Shown here: positions 37,692 to 47,508 of the stretch, one piece after another
Layout of the letters: each line of letters begins with the position of its first letter
Numbering within the stretch: the stretch's first letter is position 1
Origin: Rs1 sp029027825
GTDB lineage: Bacteria > Pseudomonadota > Gammaproteobacteria > Pseudomonadales > Balneatricaceae
DNA length: 64,000 nt
Assembly (NCBI GenBank): GCA_029027825.1
Contig: CP093399.1
Coordinates: 1,116,001-1,180,000 of the forward strand
Direction of reading: 5' to 3'
Translations under genes and position numbers: made by a program
Notes under the pieces: model-generated
What the model was told of the DNA's origin: nothing
Databases searched by the model: none
Seen by the model: the letters and a program-made list of their open reading frames with translations, nothing else

Positions 37692-39029
37692 ATGCAAGTT
37701 TCAGTTGAAACGAAGTCCGTCTTAGAGCGTCAAATGACCATTACTATCCCGGCGGATCGTATTGATAAAGATGTTGTTAAACAAGTACAACAAACAGCTA
37801 GAACGGTGCGCATTGATGGGTTTCGCCCTGGTAAAGTGCCTCTTAAAGTGATTCAGAAGCGTTACGGTGCCGGTATTCGTCAAGATGTCATTGGTGAAGT
37901 AATACAGCAGAGTTTCTATCAAGCAGTTACCGATGAAAAATTAGTTCCTGCCGGTGGCCCAAGCATTGAAATGAAAACTGATGAAGCAGGTAAAGATGTT
38001 GAATTCGTTGCTACTTTCGAAGTTTATCCAGCGATTGAGCTAGCGGATTTTTCCAGCGCGGAAATCACCAAAGAAGTAGCGAAAATTAAAGCTGCCGATG
38101 TTAATCAAATGGTTGAAACATTACGCAAGCAACAAACAGAGTGGGCTGAAGTGACGCGCACTGCTAAAGATGGTGACAAAGTCGTACTTGATTTTGAAGG
38201 CTTCTTAGGTGACGAAGCTTTAGAGGGTGGCAAAGGCGAGAACGTTGATCTTATACTGGATTCTAAGTCAATGATTCCCGGTTTTGAAGATGCTGTTATC
38301 GGGCAAAAAATTGGTGCTGAATTTGAAATTGCAGTTACTTTCCCTGAAGATTATCAGTCAGATGAGTTAAAAGGCAAAGATGTGGTCTTTAAGGCGACTG
38401 TCACGGCCATTTCTGAGCCGACTTTACCTGAGCTCAATGAAACTTTCTTTTTGAAGTTTGGTATGGATTCTGCAGATCTAAAGAGCTTTAAAGCTGATGT
38501 TCAAAAGAACATGAATCGCGAGATGGATCAAGCTGTTAAAGGTAAGTTGAAAGACCAAGTATTTTCCAAACTGGTTGAATTAAATGCGATTGAAGTACCG
38601 ACAGTATTAGTGGATGGTGAAATTGATACTTTACGTAAGCAAGCGGTTAAGCAATACAGTGGCCAAGGTGCTGATTTAGATTTCAATATGCTGCCAAAAG
38701 AGATGTTTGCCGATCAAGCTAAGCGTCGCGTTTCGGTTGGCTTGTTAGTCCAAGAAATCATTAAAGTTAATGAGATTAAGGCTGACGATGATCGCGTTCG
38801 TAGCACCATCGAAGAGATGGCGCAAACTTATCAAGATCCTCAAGAAGTTATCGACTATTACTACAGCGAAAATGACATGATTAATCAAGTTAAAAGCTTA
38901 GTAATTGAAGATCAAGTAATTGATCATTTGTTAAGTTCTGCTAAAGTTAATGAAACAACAGTTAGTTATGAGGACGCGATCAAGCCTGCAGCGCAGCCTC
39001 AAGCAGAAGAAACAACTGACGAAAAGTAA
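37692..39029 (+). CDS. tig: trigger factor
   Basis: Trigger factor is the ribosome-associated chaperone and peptidyl-prolyl isomerase that meets nascent chains. ATG at 37692 is chosen because AGGA lies just upstream and the product begins MQVSVETKSVLERQ, the usual trigger-factor start; the frame is open 75 bases further up. At 445 residues it has the ribosome-binding signature GFRPGKVPL near residue 45. The FKBP-like domain (about 155-245) includes GDKVVLDFEGFLG and MIPGFEDAVIG. The helical C-terminal arms follow. It heads the tig-clpP-clpX order and ends at a terminator. Confidence 0.97.
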   Translation: MQVSVETKSVLERQMTITIPADRIDKDVVKQVQQTARTVRIDGFRPGKVPLKVIQKRYGAGIRQDVIGEVIQQSFYQAVTDEKLVPAGGPSIEMKTDEAGKDVEFVATFEVYPAIELADFSSAEITKEVAKIKAADVNQMVETLRKQQTEWAEVTRTAKDGDKVVLDFEGFLGDEALEGGKGENVDLILDSKSMIPGFEDAVIGQKIGAEFEIAVTFPEDYQSDELKGKDVVFKATVTAISEPTLPELNETFFLKFGMDSADLKSFKADVQKNMNREMDQAVKGKLKDQVFSKLVELNAIEVPTVLVDGEIDTLRKQAVKQYSGQGADLDFNMLPKEMFADQAKRRVSVGLLVQEIIKVNEIKADDDRVRSTIEEMAQTYQDPQEVIDYYYSENDMINQVKSLVIEDQVIDHLLSSAKVNETTVSYEDAIKPAAQPQAEETTDEK

Positions 39030-39064
39030 TCATTATCACAATTTGTTGTGTTGATTAATTTCTG

Positions 39065-39104
39065 AAAAAAACGATAGGGAGTGAAAACTGGCTATCGTTT
39101 TTTT
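39065..39104 (+). terminator. rho-independent terminator between tig and clpP
   Basis: AAAAACGATAG pairs with CTATCGTTTTT around a 14-base loop, followed by T's. It probably ends most tig transcripts, with clpPX expressed from readthrough or their own promoter. Confidence 0.75.
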
Positions 39105-39126
39105 ATATCCGGTGAAGGAGAAATAC

Positions 39127-39762
39127 ATGTCCGGTATTTACCAAGGTAATTCTAGTTTCGACCCTAGTGCAGCTCTAGTACCGATGGTGGTTGAACAAAC
39201 CGCTAGAGGCGAGCGATCGTACGATATTTACTCCCGTTTGCTGAAAGAGCGGGTTATATTTTTGGTCGGTCAAGTCGAAGATCATATGGCAAATCTAATA
39301 GTCGCTCAGATGTTGTTTTTAGAAGCTGAAAATCCAGACAAAGATATTCACTTATATATCAATTCTCCAGGTGGCTCGGTTACCGCTGGCATGGCTATTT
39401 ACGATACTATGCAGTTTATAAAGCCTGATATCAGCACTATTTGTTTAGGTCAAGCTGCCAGTATGGGTGCTTTTTTGCTGACTGCCGGTGCCGAAGGCAA
39501 GCGCTTCGCACTACCTAATGCTCGGGTGATGATTCACCAGCCGTTAGGGGGTTATCAGGGACAGGCGACAGATATTGAAATTCATACTAAAGAAATTTTA
39601 GCCATTAGAGATAAATTGAATAATTTAATGGCCAAGCATACTGGGCAAGATATTGACGTTATTAAGCGCGACACTGATCGCGATAACTTTATGACGGCAG
39701 ATCAGGCAGCTGATTACGGCTTAATTGATAAAGTGATCGAGCAGCGACCAGTTAGTCAGTGA
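39127..39762 (+). CDS. clpP: ATP-dependent Clp protease proteolytic subunit ClpP
   Basis: ClpP is the serine peptidase core of ClpXP and ClpAP. The 211-residue product has the nucleophile Ser in GQAASMGAFLL, the catalytic His in RVMIHQP and the Asp in DTDRDNFM. The N-terminal VVEQTARGERSYDIYSRLL and LYINSPGGSVTAGMAI are also conserved. ATG at 39127 has AAGGAG six bases upstream; an in-frame GTG at 39112 would add five residues without support. clpX follows after 218 bp. Confidence 0.97.
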   Translation: MSGIYQGNSSFDPSAALVPMVVEQTARGERSYDIYSRLLKERVIFLVGQVEDHMANLIVAQMLFLEAENPDKDIHLYINSPGGSVTAGMAIYDTMQFIKPDISTICLGQAASMGAFLLTAGAEGKRFALPNARVMIHQPLGGYQGQATDIEIHTKEILAIRDKLNNLMAKHTGQDIDVIKRDTDRDNFMTADQAADYGLIDKVIEQRPVSQ

Positions 39763-39980
39763 TCGAGAGTTGACTGGGACGTGGTAAATTAAGTAAATTG
39801 GAAGAGTTCTTTTTTATTATTACTTTCCGGTCTAATCTTTAGTTTCTGTTGTTAAATTTTTTCAACAGTAAAGCTTGTAGATAGCGCTAAAAGTAACTTC
39901 GAGCATGTATCTGGTTCAATAGCTGTTGAGTCCAGAAGTAAGCAGGCATAAGAGATAGCATTGTAAAAAGAGGAAGTCGA

Positions 39981-41273
39981 ATGAGTGATAACATCGACGA
40001 AAAAGGAAAAAGCGGCGGTAAGTTAATCTGCTCATTTTGTGGCAAAAACCAAGATGAAGTAAAGAAACTGATTGCCGGGCCTTCTGTGTTTATTTGTGAT
40101 GAATGTGTCGATTTATGTAATGACATTATTCGTGAAGAAATTTCCAATGCAGATGAAACGCCACAAGATTCAGACCGTTTACCGACGCCCCAAGAAATTT
40201 GTGACAAACTAAATGATTATGTCATAGGGCAGGAGCAAGCTAAGAAAGTGCTTTCAGTGGCTGTCTATAATCATTATAAGAGATTGCGCTTTCAGGCAGA
40301 AAAATCCGATGTAGAAGACGATTCTGTCGAGTTAAGTAAAAGTAATATTTTATTAATAGGCCCTACTGGTAGTGGTAAGACGTTACTTGCACAAACCTTG
40401 GCGCGAATGTTAAATGTTCCCTTTACTATCGCTGATGCAACCACCTTAACTGAAGCAGGTTATGTGGGTGAAGATGTGGAAAACATCGTGCAAAAGTTAC
40501 TGCAAAAGTGTGACTACGATGTCGAACGCGCTGAGCGCGGTATCGTGTATATTGATGAAATAGATAAGATATCTAGGAAGTCAGATAATCCTTCAATTAC
40601 TCGCGATGTATCGGGTGAGGGTGTGCAGCAAGCTCTATTGAAGCTTATTGAAGGTACGGTTGCCTCTGTGCCTCCGCAGGGCGGGCGTAAGCATCCGCAA
40701 CAAGAGTTTTTACAGGTAGATACTTCAAATATTCTTTTCATCTGTGGTGGTGCATTCTCTGGCTTGGAGAAAATCATCAGCGATCGATCAGAAAAAGGCT
40801 CAATTGGTTTTAATGCGATCGTTAAAAGTAAGGACAACTCTCGTTCGTTGACCGAAACCTTGCGCAAAATTGAAGCGGAAGATTTAGTCAAGTTTGGCTT
40901 GATTCCTGAGTTTGTCGGTCGTCTACCGATGATCGCGACGCTTGAAGAACTCGATCATGATGCACTGATTCAAATCTTGACTGAGCCTAAAAATAGTTTA
41001 GTAAAGCAATATGCTAAATTGTTTGAAATGGAAGGTGCGGAAATCGACTTTAGAGAGGAGGCACTTGTTGCCATCGCTACGCATGCTCTGCATCGTAAAA
41101 CCGGTGCTCGCGGCTTGCGCTCAATTTTAGAAGGCTCGTTACTAGATATTATGTATGAGCTTCCCTCGATTGATAATGTGTCTAAAGTAGTGGTTGATAA
41201 AGGGGTAATTGAAGGCACTAACAAGCCAATTTTGATTTATGAAAATGAGAAAAAAGCAGCATCGGAAGACTGA
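39981..41273 (+). CDS. clpX: ATP-dependent Clp protease ATP-binding subunit ClpX
   Basis: ClpX is the AAA+ unfoldase that feeds substrates to ClpP. The 430-residue product has the C4 zinc-binding domain (CSFCGKNQDE...CDECVDLC), Walker A GPTGSGKT, the GYVGEDVE pore loop, Walker B VYIDEIDK and a sensor 2 region near KTGARGLRS. The IGF loop (KGSIGFNA) that docks into ClpP is present, so the ClpXP pair should be functional. GAGGAAG precedes the ATG. A terminator follows directly; lon, often the next gene, is absent here. Confidence 0.98.
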   Translation: MSDNIDEKGKSGGKLICSFCGKNQDEVKKLIAGPSVFICDECVDLCNDIIREEISNADETPQDSDRLPTPQEICDKLNDYVIGQEQAKKVLSVAVYNHYKRLRFQAEKSDVEDDSVELSKSNILLIGPTGSGKTLLAQTLARMLNVPFTIADATTLTEAGYVGEDVENIVQKLLQKCDYDVERAERGIVYIDEIDKISRKSDNPSITRDVSGEGVQQALLKLIEGTVASVPPQGGRKHPQQEFLQVDTSNILFICGGAFSGLEKIISDRSEKGSIGFNAIVKSKDNSRSLTETLRKIEAEDLVKFGLIPEFVGRLPMIATLEELDHDALIQILTEPKNSLVKQYAKLFEMEGAEIDFREEALVAIATHALHRKTGARGLRSILEGSLLDIMYELPSIDNVSKVVVDKGVIEGTNKPILIYENEKKAASED

Positions 41274-41291
41274 TCTGTCTATTTCTAATAA

Positions 41292-41314
41292 GCCCGCTTT
41301 TGCGGGTTTTTTTT
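41292..41314 (+). terminator. rho-independent terminator after clpX
   Basis: GCCCGC / GCGGGT hairpin with a TTTT loop, then a run of eight or more T, 17 bases past the clpX stop. Confidence 0.88.
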
Positions 41315-41422
41315 GCTCTCATTAGTGGCTTATGTGGTGCTTTATCCGTTTTAGGTGGTAATTGGCAGCGTCGATAAAGATGCTTACTGCGTATTATACT
41401 GAGTGATTTTATAAGGTGATTT

Positions 41423-42454
41423 ATGCGTTATCCTGCACCATTAGTTCAGGGCTCGGTCATTGCGTTGACCGCATTTTCAGCGGGGGTAGTGGAAAAGTAT
41501 CATCCGAGGTTGGATCGAGTCATAGCAGATTTTAGGCAGCGGGGCTTTACCGTCGTTGAAGGTCAATGTCTAAGGGCTAGCCATCGTCACGTTAGTGCAG
41601 ATAAAGCGCAGCGGGCGGCTGAGTTAATGGCTTTTCTGTTGGATGATGCAATTGATGCGGTTGTCCCACCTTGGGGTGGCGAATTGGCGATGGAGTTATT
41701 ACCGCTGCTCGATTATGACAAAATTAGTGCGGCAAAGCCGAAGTGGGTTTTTGGTTTTTCGGATGTCAGCACGCTCTGTGTTGCGCTCTCTACAAAATGT
41801 GCTTGGGCGACGGCGCACTGCGCCAACTTTATGCAATTAAATATCGCTCAATCTGATGGTTTGACTGCCGGTACATTAAAGATTTTGGCAACTCCTGCAG
41901 GGGGCCAATTTAGCCAGTCAAGCTCTGCCATGTATCAGTCCAAGTCCATAGACTTTGAGCATGATGATGATGCAACTTTTCATTTGTCGCAGCCGACAAC
42001 ATGGAAGTCTCTGCAGCAAAAAGTACCCTCAATTAGCATGCAGGGCCGTTTGATTGGCGGTTGTCTCGATACCATTGGTCATCTATTTGGCAGCTGCTAC
42101 TTCGATATTGAGCGTTTTAGTGGCTGTTATCCAGAACAGGGTACAATCCTATATTTTGAAAACGCTGAATTAGCCCCGCCAGCTTTGATTCGAGTGTTAT
42201 TAAGTATGCGTTTTAAAGGTGTTTTCGATAACCTTGCAGGCCTGCTAATCGGTCGCAGTAGTGCTAAATCCGTAGATAATAGCGGTTTGAGTTACCAAGA
42301 GGCACTTGTTTCAGTGTTGTGTGACTGTGATTTTCCAATCATTTATGATCTGGATATTGGGCACCAGCCACCAAATTTAACCTTGATAAATGGAGCCTTT
42401 GCCAGCGTTGCATTGGATAGCCAAAGCGGCACAATTACCCAGTCCTTTGTTTAA
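41423..42454 (+). CDS. S66 family LD-carboxypeptidase / MccF-like serine peptidase
   Basis: This 343-residue cytoplasmic hydrolase belongs to family S66, which includes LdcA (murein tetrapeptide recycling) and MccF (microcin C self-immunity). The probable nucleophile Ser113 lies in VFGFSDVSTL. The PPWGGELAMELLPLLDYD region and the later GRLIGGCLDTIGHLFG and DLDIGHQPPNLTLING are typical of the MccF-like branch. Whether it acts on cell-wall peptides or on toxic nucleotide peptides cannot be told. ATG at 41423 follows AAGGTG. It is a single-gene unit after clpX. Confidence 0.87.
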   Translation: MRYPAPLVQGSVIALTAFSAGVVEKYHPRLDRVIADFRQRGFTVVEGQCLRASHRHVSADKAQRAAELMAFLLDDAIDAVVPPWGGELAMELLPLLDYDKISAAKPKWVFGFSDVSTLCVALSTKCAWATAHCANFMQLNIAQSDGLTAGTLKILATPAGGQFSQSSSAMYQSKSIDFEHDDDATFHLSQPTTWKSLQQKVPSISMQGRLIGGCLDTIGHLFGSCYFDIERFSGCYPEQGTILYFENAELAPPALIRVLLSMRFKGVFDNLAGLLIGRSSAKSVDNSGLSYQEALVSVLCDCDFPIIYDLDIGHQPPNLTLINGAFASVALDSQSGTITQSFV

Positions 42455-42547
42455 ACCGAAAATTGCTATGGCTGTTTCTAGATGGGAACTAGCTAGTAAA
42501 CGGTTTAGTATTTGAATGGTTGCTACCGGAAAATATTAGGAGAAGTG

Positions 42548-43069
42548 ATGCGCAGTAGTAAAAAAGTAACTATGAGAGCCTTAAGTTGTGAAGATGCCGG
42601 CAGTTTGAGCCGCTGGTTTCGCGATCCCGAAGTGGTTAAATACAGCCTGACATCGCTCGCCTACCCACAGTCTGATGAGGATATTGGCTGTTGGTTGAAA
42701 GCGATAAACCAGCAGAAAAACAATATTCAGTTTGGAGTATGTTGTGCTGATAGTGGCTTGCTGATCGGTTATGCTGGCATCTGTGGTATAAGTCAAATTA
42801 ACCGCAGCGGCGAATTCTTTATCTTGATTGGTGATCGTCAGTACTGGGGGAAGGGAATAGCCACGCAAGTGACTAAGCTCATCGTTGAATACGGTTTTGC
42901 TACATTGGGCCTGTATCGGATAGGGCTAACTGCATTCGTCGAAAATAAAGCTGCAATAAGAGCCTATGAAAAAGCCGGTTTTAAGCACGAGGGGGTGATG
43001 CGTGGAGCTGGTTTTAGGCAGGGGAAGTTTATCGATAAAGTGTTAATGGCGGTCATTAATAGCGACTAA
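42548..43069 (+). CDS. GNAT family N-acetyltransferase
   Basis: This 173-residue acetyltransferase is of the RimJ/RimL-like GNAT type. It shows VTMRALSCEDAGSLSRWFRDPEV, then the acetyl-CoA binding motif in GDRQYWGKGIATQVTKLIVEYGF, and the C-terminal IRAYEKAGFKHEGVMR. ATG at 42548 is preferred because AGGAG lies five bases upstream; the frame is open to a TTG at 42512. Substrate unknown. It follows the S66 peptidase gene by about 90 bp and may be cotranscribed. Confidence 0.9.
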   Translation: MRSSKKVTMRALSCEDAGSLSRWFRDPEVVKYSLTSLAYPQSDEDIGCWLKAINQQKNNIQFGVCCADSGLLIGYAGICGISQINRSGEFFILIGDRQYWGKGIATQVTKLIVEYGFATLGLYRIGLTAFVENKAAIRAYEKAGFKHEGVMRGAGFRQGKFIDKVLMAVINSD

Positions 43070-43248
43070 ACTGTCAGCTATAAGGAGTTGCCATGCGTTT
43101 TACTTTACAAATAATATGCTCGATGTATGCGTTGCTGAGCAATAAGTTGCTGTGTATTGGTCGCAGTAAATTAGTCTGTTCTCGGTCAGGCTCATAGAGA
43201 TAATCATAAGTTATCAACCACGCATGCTATGCGAGCAGTTCACAACTT

Positions 43249-43387
43249 GAGACCTCTGCATAACTACTGCGCTCGATAATACGGCGTTAAAAACCGGCTC
43301 AATATGCTCATTTACACCAGTAAAATCCGCTATCTCGCCGGTTTTTGCCTTGTCTTACCTTCGCTAGCAACGTTATGCAGAGGTCTC
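43249..43387. mobile_element. palindromic element family 2 (MITE-like), copy A
   Basis: This 139-bp element has perfect terminal inverted repeats GAGACCTCTGCATAAC / GTTATGCAGAGGTCTC and is flanked by the direct repeat AACTT (43244-43248 and 43388-43392). Its interior shares GGCGTTAAAAACCGGCTCA and TATGCTCATTTACACC with the other copies. No coding capacity. It lies in the 360-bp gap between the GNAT gene and zapG; the rest of that gap shows nothing. Confidence 0.88.
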
Positions 43388-43428
43388 AACTTATGATTAT
43401 AGAGGTCTAAAATTTATTTAGCTGTTAT

Positions 43429-43953
43429 TTAGCTTTTATTGAGTGGCGCATCAACGACAGGGGCTTGACTAGCTGAATTGAGCTGGTCATCAGTCTCGCT
43501 GTTTATTTTTGGCGTAATACCATAATTTTCGGATAATGCACCTATTTCATCGGGCTTTTTAGGTGCGTAATCTCTGGGCGGCTCGACAATATTTTCAATT
43601 CCGGTCTGTTGTTCCAGCTCGGTTTCATTAATGCTATCGGGTTGCTCTTCTAGTTTAGGTAGTAGACGAGATTCAATATCTCTAGCGGTGCCGGCATCAC
43701 ACAAATCTTGCGAGCCCTTGGCTAGATGCTGAACCACGCTTTTATAGCTGTCATTCATTTCATTAATCATCGTCGCCGTCTGTTGAAAGTGCGAAGCTAC
43801 CGATTCTTTGTACTGATTAATTTCAACTTTTAGAGCGTCTACTTTTTTCTCTTGAGCGCTGCTATCCGCTGATGATGAACGACCGGCAAAATAGCCAATT
43901 AGGCCGCCTATACCTAATGTAATGATGGCAATTACTATACTATTTTCTTCCAC
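43429..43953 (-). CDS. zapG: ZapG/YhcB family (DUF1043) cell-division membrane protein
   Basis: This 174-residue protein has one N-terminal membrane helix (VIAIITLGIGGLIGYFAG) followed by a coiled coil (VDALKVEINQYKESVASHF ... MINEMNDSYKSVVQHLAKGSQ). That is the layout and sequence pattern of YhcB, now called ZapG, which links cell-envelope growth and division. The C-terminal 80 residues are acidic, Pro/Glu-rich and probably disordered. It has its own ATG with GGAGATAC upstream and no operon partner. Confidence 0.85.
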   Translation of the reverse strand: MEENSIVIAIITLGIGGLIGYFAGRSSSADSSAQEKKVDALKVEINQYKESVASHFQQTATMINEMNDSYKSVVQHLAKGSQDLCDAGTARDIESRLLPKLEEQPDSINETELEQQTGIENIVEPPRDYAPKKPDEIGALSENYGITPKINSETDDQLNSASQAPVVDAPLNKS

Positions 43954-44427
43954 AGTATCTCCTTACTGCTGATAAATGATAAACCTAATATTCATGGCTG
44001 AGGACGACAAGAATAAACATTATGCTTTGCTTGGTGAATGCTAAATGTTGATTGGGGCGCTCAATGCCTTTGAGAATATATGACCCAAGAGTAAATCAAA
44101 ATTGTGCAAAATCCTATGAGTGAATGAGAAAATATGAATTTTAATCTGTGGAAAAATATTTAGCGCTATTTAAAGCACTAAATAGTTGTCAATTTAAATT
44201 ATTGCTGGTCAAAAGATCGACGAAATTTAAACTTTAGGGGGTGAGCAAACTTTCAGTAAGAAGTTGCAGTAGCTTAGAGCTGATTGGAATCAATATAAAG
44301 CAGCAAGTATTCAGAAATATGCAGAGCTTACTGCAATGATAAAAGCTAGTGGTGAAATTCAATTTCCAGTATTGGAGACCGCACCTCTAATAAGCGGGTG
44401 CGGTAAGCTCTTATTTGCTGCTGAATA
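43954..44427. other. intergenic region, no gene seen
   Basis: It contains the cca 3' hairpin (44378-44404: ACCGCACC/GGTGCGGT), which lacks a T run and so may be an mRNA end structure. Otherwise it is AT-rich with stops in all frames. Confidence 0.5.
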
Positions 44428-45678
44428 TCACTGAGCAGTGGGCTGGGTTTTTAAATAATCTCTGATGCAGCTTATTTCCGCTAGTCGAACACTGTCTCCA
44501 ATATCAGGCCCTTTTTTGCCCTGTTTGATAGCCTGTTGAACGACGCTTTTTCGGTCCAATTGGCTCAGCAGTTTCACAAGTTGCGTGGCGAAGTGCATTT
44601 GCGGGTAAGGGTTATTGACGAAAGTGGCACCTCTGCCTTGCGAGTCGCAGAGGCAGGCTTGTAAAAACTGTTTGAAGCGTTGCGGATCTGCTACCGCATT
44701 CATATTTTCGATAATAAATTTATGTAGCGTTTTCGGGGTTAATTGAAAAATATTATGACACCTTGTATGGTTGTCGCTGGTTAATAATCCGATAGTTTTA
44801 AAGCGATTCGGCACTTTTATGCGCTCACAAAACAGCTCTATTGCCGGTAGCCCTTCTTGTTCGTGGCCGTGTAGAGTCGCTCTTTTATGGTGGCAAAAGG
44901 ATTTTCCAAAATCGTGCGTCAGAGCGGCAAAGCGGGTTTCTATATCGAAAATAAGCTCGGCAGCGCGGTTTAAAAACAAAATAGTGTGATTGTAAACATC
45001 GCCCTCTGGGTGATGTTTTTTAGGCTGTGGTATGCCTTGCATAGCCTCTATTTCAGGAAAAATACCGAGTTTGTGTAAAGCCATAAAATATAAATGCGGG
45101 TGTTTTTCTAGTAGCGCTTTTTCGGTCTCTTTCCACACTCGCTCTGCGACTAAATGTTTTAATTCTCCGCTATCTCGAAGTTGTTCCATCAATGCGTAAG
45201 TATCTGGGTGGATTTTCCACTGGTCACCAAAACGCGCTAAGAATCTAGCCACTCTTAATACTCTGACCGGATCTTCTGAAAAAGCGGCGGTAGTGTGGCG
45301 CAATATTTTGTTATGCAGATCACTTTGTCCGTTATAGGGATCGATGATCTTTCCCGAGGCGTCTTGGGCCATGGAGTTGATAGTGAGATCTCTGCGCGCC
45401 AAGTCTTCTTCTAAAGTAACCGAAGTGCTGGCATCGACGGTAAAGCCTTTATAGCCAGAGCCGCTTTTCCTTTCGGTGCGGGCGAGCGCGTATTCATCTT
45501 TTGTCTCAGGATGTAAAAATACTGGGAAGTCACTGCCAATTGGCTGATAGCCTAAATTGAGCATAGTCGCCGCTGTTTCGCCGATCACTACGTAATCGTG
45601 GTCTTTGGAGTGGATCTTAAGGAGTCGATCCCGCACGGCTCCTCCGACTAGATAAACTTGTGTTAAATCTTTGTGCAT
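44428..45678 (-). CDS. cca: CCA-adding tRNA nucleotidyltransferase with HD domain
   Basis: This 416-residue enzyme adds or repairs the 3' CCA of tRNAs. The class II nucleotidyltransferase head shows LVGGAVRDRLL and the metal-binding DHDYVVIG. LARRDLTINSMA and FSEDPVRVLRVARFLARFG follow. An HD phosphohydrolase domain (LTHDFGKSFCHHKRATLHGHE) in the C-terminal half identifies the multifunctional gammaproteobacterial form. All window tRNAs encode CCA, so this enzyme would mainly act in repair. ATG at 45678. The ribosome binding site is weak. Confidence 0.96.
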   Translation of the reverse strand: MHKDLTQVYLVGGAVRDRLLKIHSKDHDYVVIGETAATMLNLGYQPIGSDFPVFLHPETKDEYALARTERKSGSGYKGFTVDASTSVTLEEDLARRDLTINSMAQDASGKIIDPYNGQSDLHNKILRHTTAAFSEDPVRVLRVARFLARFGDQWKIHPDTYALMEQLRDSGELKHLVAERVWKETEKALLEKHPHLYFMALHKLGIFPEIEAMQGIPQPKKHHPEGDVYNHTILFLNRAAELIFDIETRFAALTHDFGKSFCHHKRATLHGHEQEGLPAIELFCERIKVPNRFKTIGLLTSDNHTRCHNIFQLTPKTLHKFIIENMNAVADPQRFKQFLQACLCDSQGRGATFVNNPYPQMHFATQLVKLLSQLDRKSVVQQAIKQGKKGPDIGDSVRLAEISCIRDYLKTQPTAQ

Positions 45679-46286
45679 ATCCCAGCATGTCCCTAAGTTT
45701 GAGGTGTCAGAAGCAGTTGTTGTGCCTAGTCACCGTATAATCTACTGCATAGAAAATTGATAACTCACTTTCTGAATGTCGTCTATTATGACGGCTAAGT
45801 TTATCAGTCCCTAGGAAAACTTATCGTTATAAATCAGATTTGAAGGTTTTTGGTGCTATAGGATATTTACTAGGCGGCGCGTTTAGCAGTGCTCAATTAA
45901 GTGCGTAAAATTTTAGCCGGAATCATTGGTTTACATATTATGCTTGGTATCGGCTATTGCTCCTAAGGAAGTTGAACAAATAGCCACTGAGATAAAGGTT
46001 GCTAAAATGCACAGTGATATTAATATCCATTCTTAGTCTACGGCTTGCATAACCCCTGCAGTAATGACTCCAAGTATAATAATGCGACATGTGCTCACAG
46101 TATTTCCTTTAGAAAATTGCTTTGCTGATAGCTATTTGAAATTGAACCAAAGGTGCAAGTTTTAAGATTAGATTTATATTCAAGTGGTTGGCGTAGTAAT
46201 CTGCTTAAAAGGTCATTAATATGGAGCTTACGAGATGTATGAAATATAAAAAATAGCTGCCATCCGCTAGCTGATAGAGATAAATA
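45679..46286. other. intergenic region of about 600 bp, no gene seen
   Basis: The region between the divergent cca and argC starts holds no open frame of note, repeat copy or RNA gene that I can recognise. Both promoters should be here. Confidence 0.5.
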
Positions 46287-47336
46287 ATGTCGATAGATAA
46301 TGAAATTAAAGTAGGTATTTTAGGTGCCTCAGGCTATACCGGCGCTGATTTGGTCCGTTTAGCCGCCGCGCATCCGCATATGGAGCTGTCAGTGTTAACA
46401 GCCAACAGTCACGCTGGAAAAAAATATGCTGATGTTTACCCCCATTTAGGAGCTATGGATTTACCTGATTTAATTAAGATTGAAGAGGCTGATTGGTCGG
46501 GCTTGGATGTGATTTTTTGTGGCTTGCCACACGGTACTACGCAAAAAATTGTTGCCGGTTTACCCGAGCATGTGAAAGTGATTGATTTATCTGCTGATTT
46601 TAGATTGCGTGATACTGCTACTTATCAAGAGTGGTATGGGCATGAGCATTTTGCGCCGCAGTTGCAAAAACAGGCGGTCTATGGATTGTCAGAGCATTAT
46701 AGGCAACAGATAAAAGCTGCCAGCTTGGTGGCTTGTCCCGGCTGTTACCCAACCGCAGCGCTGATGATGTTGCTGCCGTTATTAGCCGCCAAACTATTGG
46801 ATGTTAGTACCATTATTATTGATGCGAAATCTGGTCTTACCGGTGCTGGTCGTGGCCTTAAGCAAAATACACTATTTGCTGAGGCAGGAGAAGGGCTCAG
46901 TGTATATGGTGTTGCAGGGCACAGGCATGCACCAGAGATAGAGCAAGAGCTGAGTAAAGCACAGGGGAGTGAGGTCATGGTCAGCTTTACCCCGCACTTA
47001 ATTCCGATGAATCGCGGGGAGTTTGTTTCCACTTATGCCAATTTAACCGATGGCGCCAGTATTGATGATGTTCGCCGAGTATTGTCAGAAGCCTATCAAA
47101 ATGAGCCCTTTGTTAGATTGTTGGCGCAAAGTGCCGGTATTGGGACTCAATATGTAAGAGGCTCCAATCAATGTTTGTTATCAGTGCATGCGGACAGAGT
47201 GCCGGGGCGGGTGCTGTTGTTCTCAACACTAGACAATTTAGTTAAAGGATCCAGTGGGCAGGCGATTCAAAATATGAATATCATGTTTGGTTTTGAAGAG
47301 ACTTTAGGTTTGATGCAGCAGCCGATGTTTCCATAA
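46287..47336 (+). CDS. argC: N-acetyl-gamma-glutamyl-phosphate reductase ArgC
   Basis: ArgC reduces N-acetylglutamyl phosphate with NADPH in arginine synthesis. The 349-residue product has the nucleotide site GILGASGYTGADLVRL. The active-site Cys153 is in VACPGCYPTAAL, and HRHAPEIEQEL and PHLIPMNRGEFVSTY are the other conserved stretches. It is a stand-alone gene, with no other arg gene beside it. It shares a bidirectional terminator with the convergent deaD. Confidence 0.97.
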   Translation: MSIDNEIKVGILGASGYTGADLVRLAAAHPHMELSVLTANSHAGKKYADVYPHLGAMDLPDLIKIEEADWSGLDVIFCGLPHGTTQKIVAGLPEHVKVIDLSADFRLRDTATYQEWYGHEHFAPQLQKQAVYGLSEHYRQQIKAASLVACPGCYPTAALMMLLPLLAAKLLDVSTIIIDAKSGLTGAGRGLKQNTLFAEAGEGLSVYGVAGHRHAPEIEQELSKAQGSEVMVSFTPHLIPMNRGEFVSTYANLTDGASIDDVRRVLSEAYQNEPFVRLLAQSAGIGTQYVRGSNQCLLSVHADRVPGRVLLFSTLDNLVKGSSGQAIQNMNIMFGFEETLGLMQQPMFP

Positions 47337-47457
47337 TGAGTGGTGTGCTAAATCAAAATTGTAGCGATCATTCGATGGTCGCTAGATGAGCAGTGGCAGA
47401 GCGAGATGTAGTGAATCAGCCTGAAGATTGTGTTCATTATCCGAGCGTATTTAAGCC

Positions 47458-47490
47458 AAAAAAAACCCGACTATTGTCGGGTTTTTTATA
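47458..47490. terminator. bidirectional rho-independent terminator between argC and deaD
   Basis: ACCCGAC / GTCGGGT with a four-base loop, preceded by an A run and followed by a T run, so it can end transcripts from both strands. Confidence 0.9.
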
Positions 47491-47508
47491 TTGAAGATAA
47501 AGCTAAAC

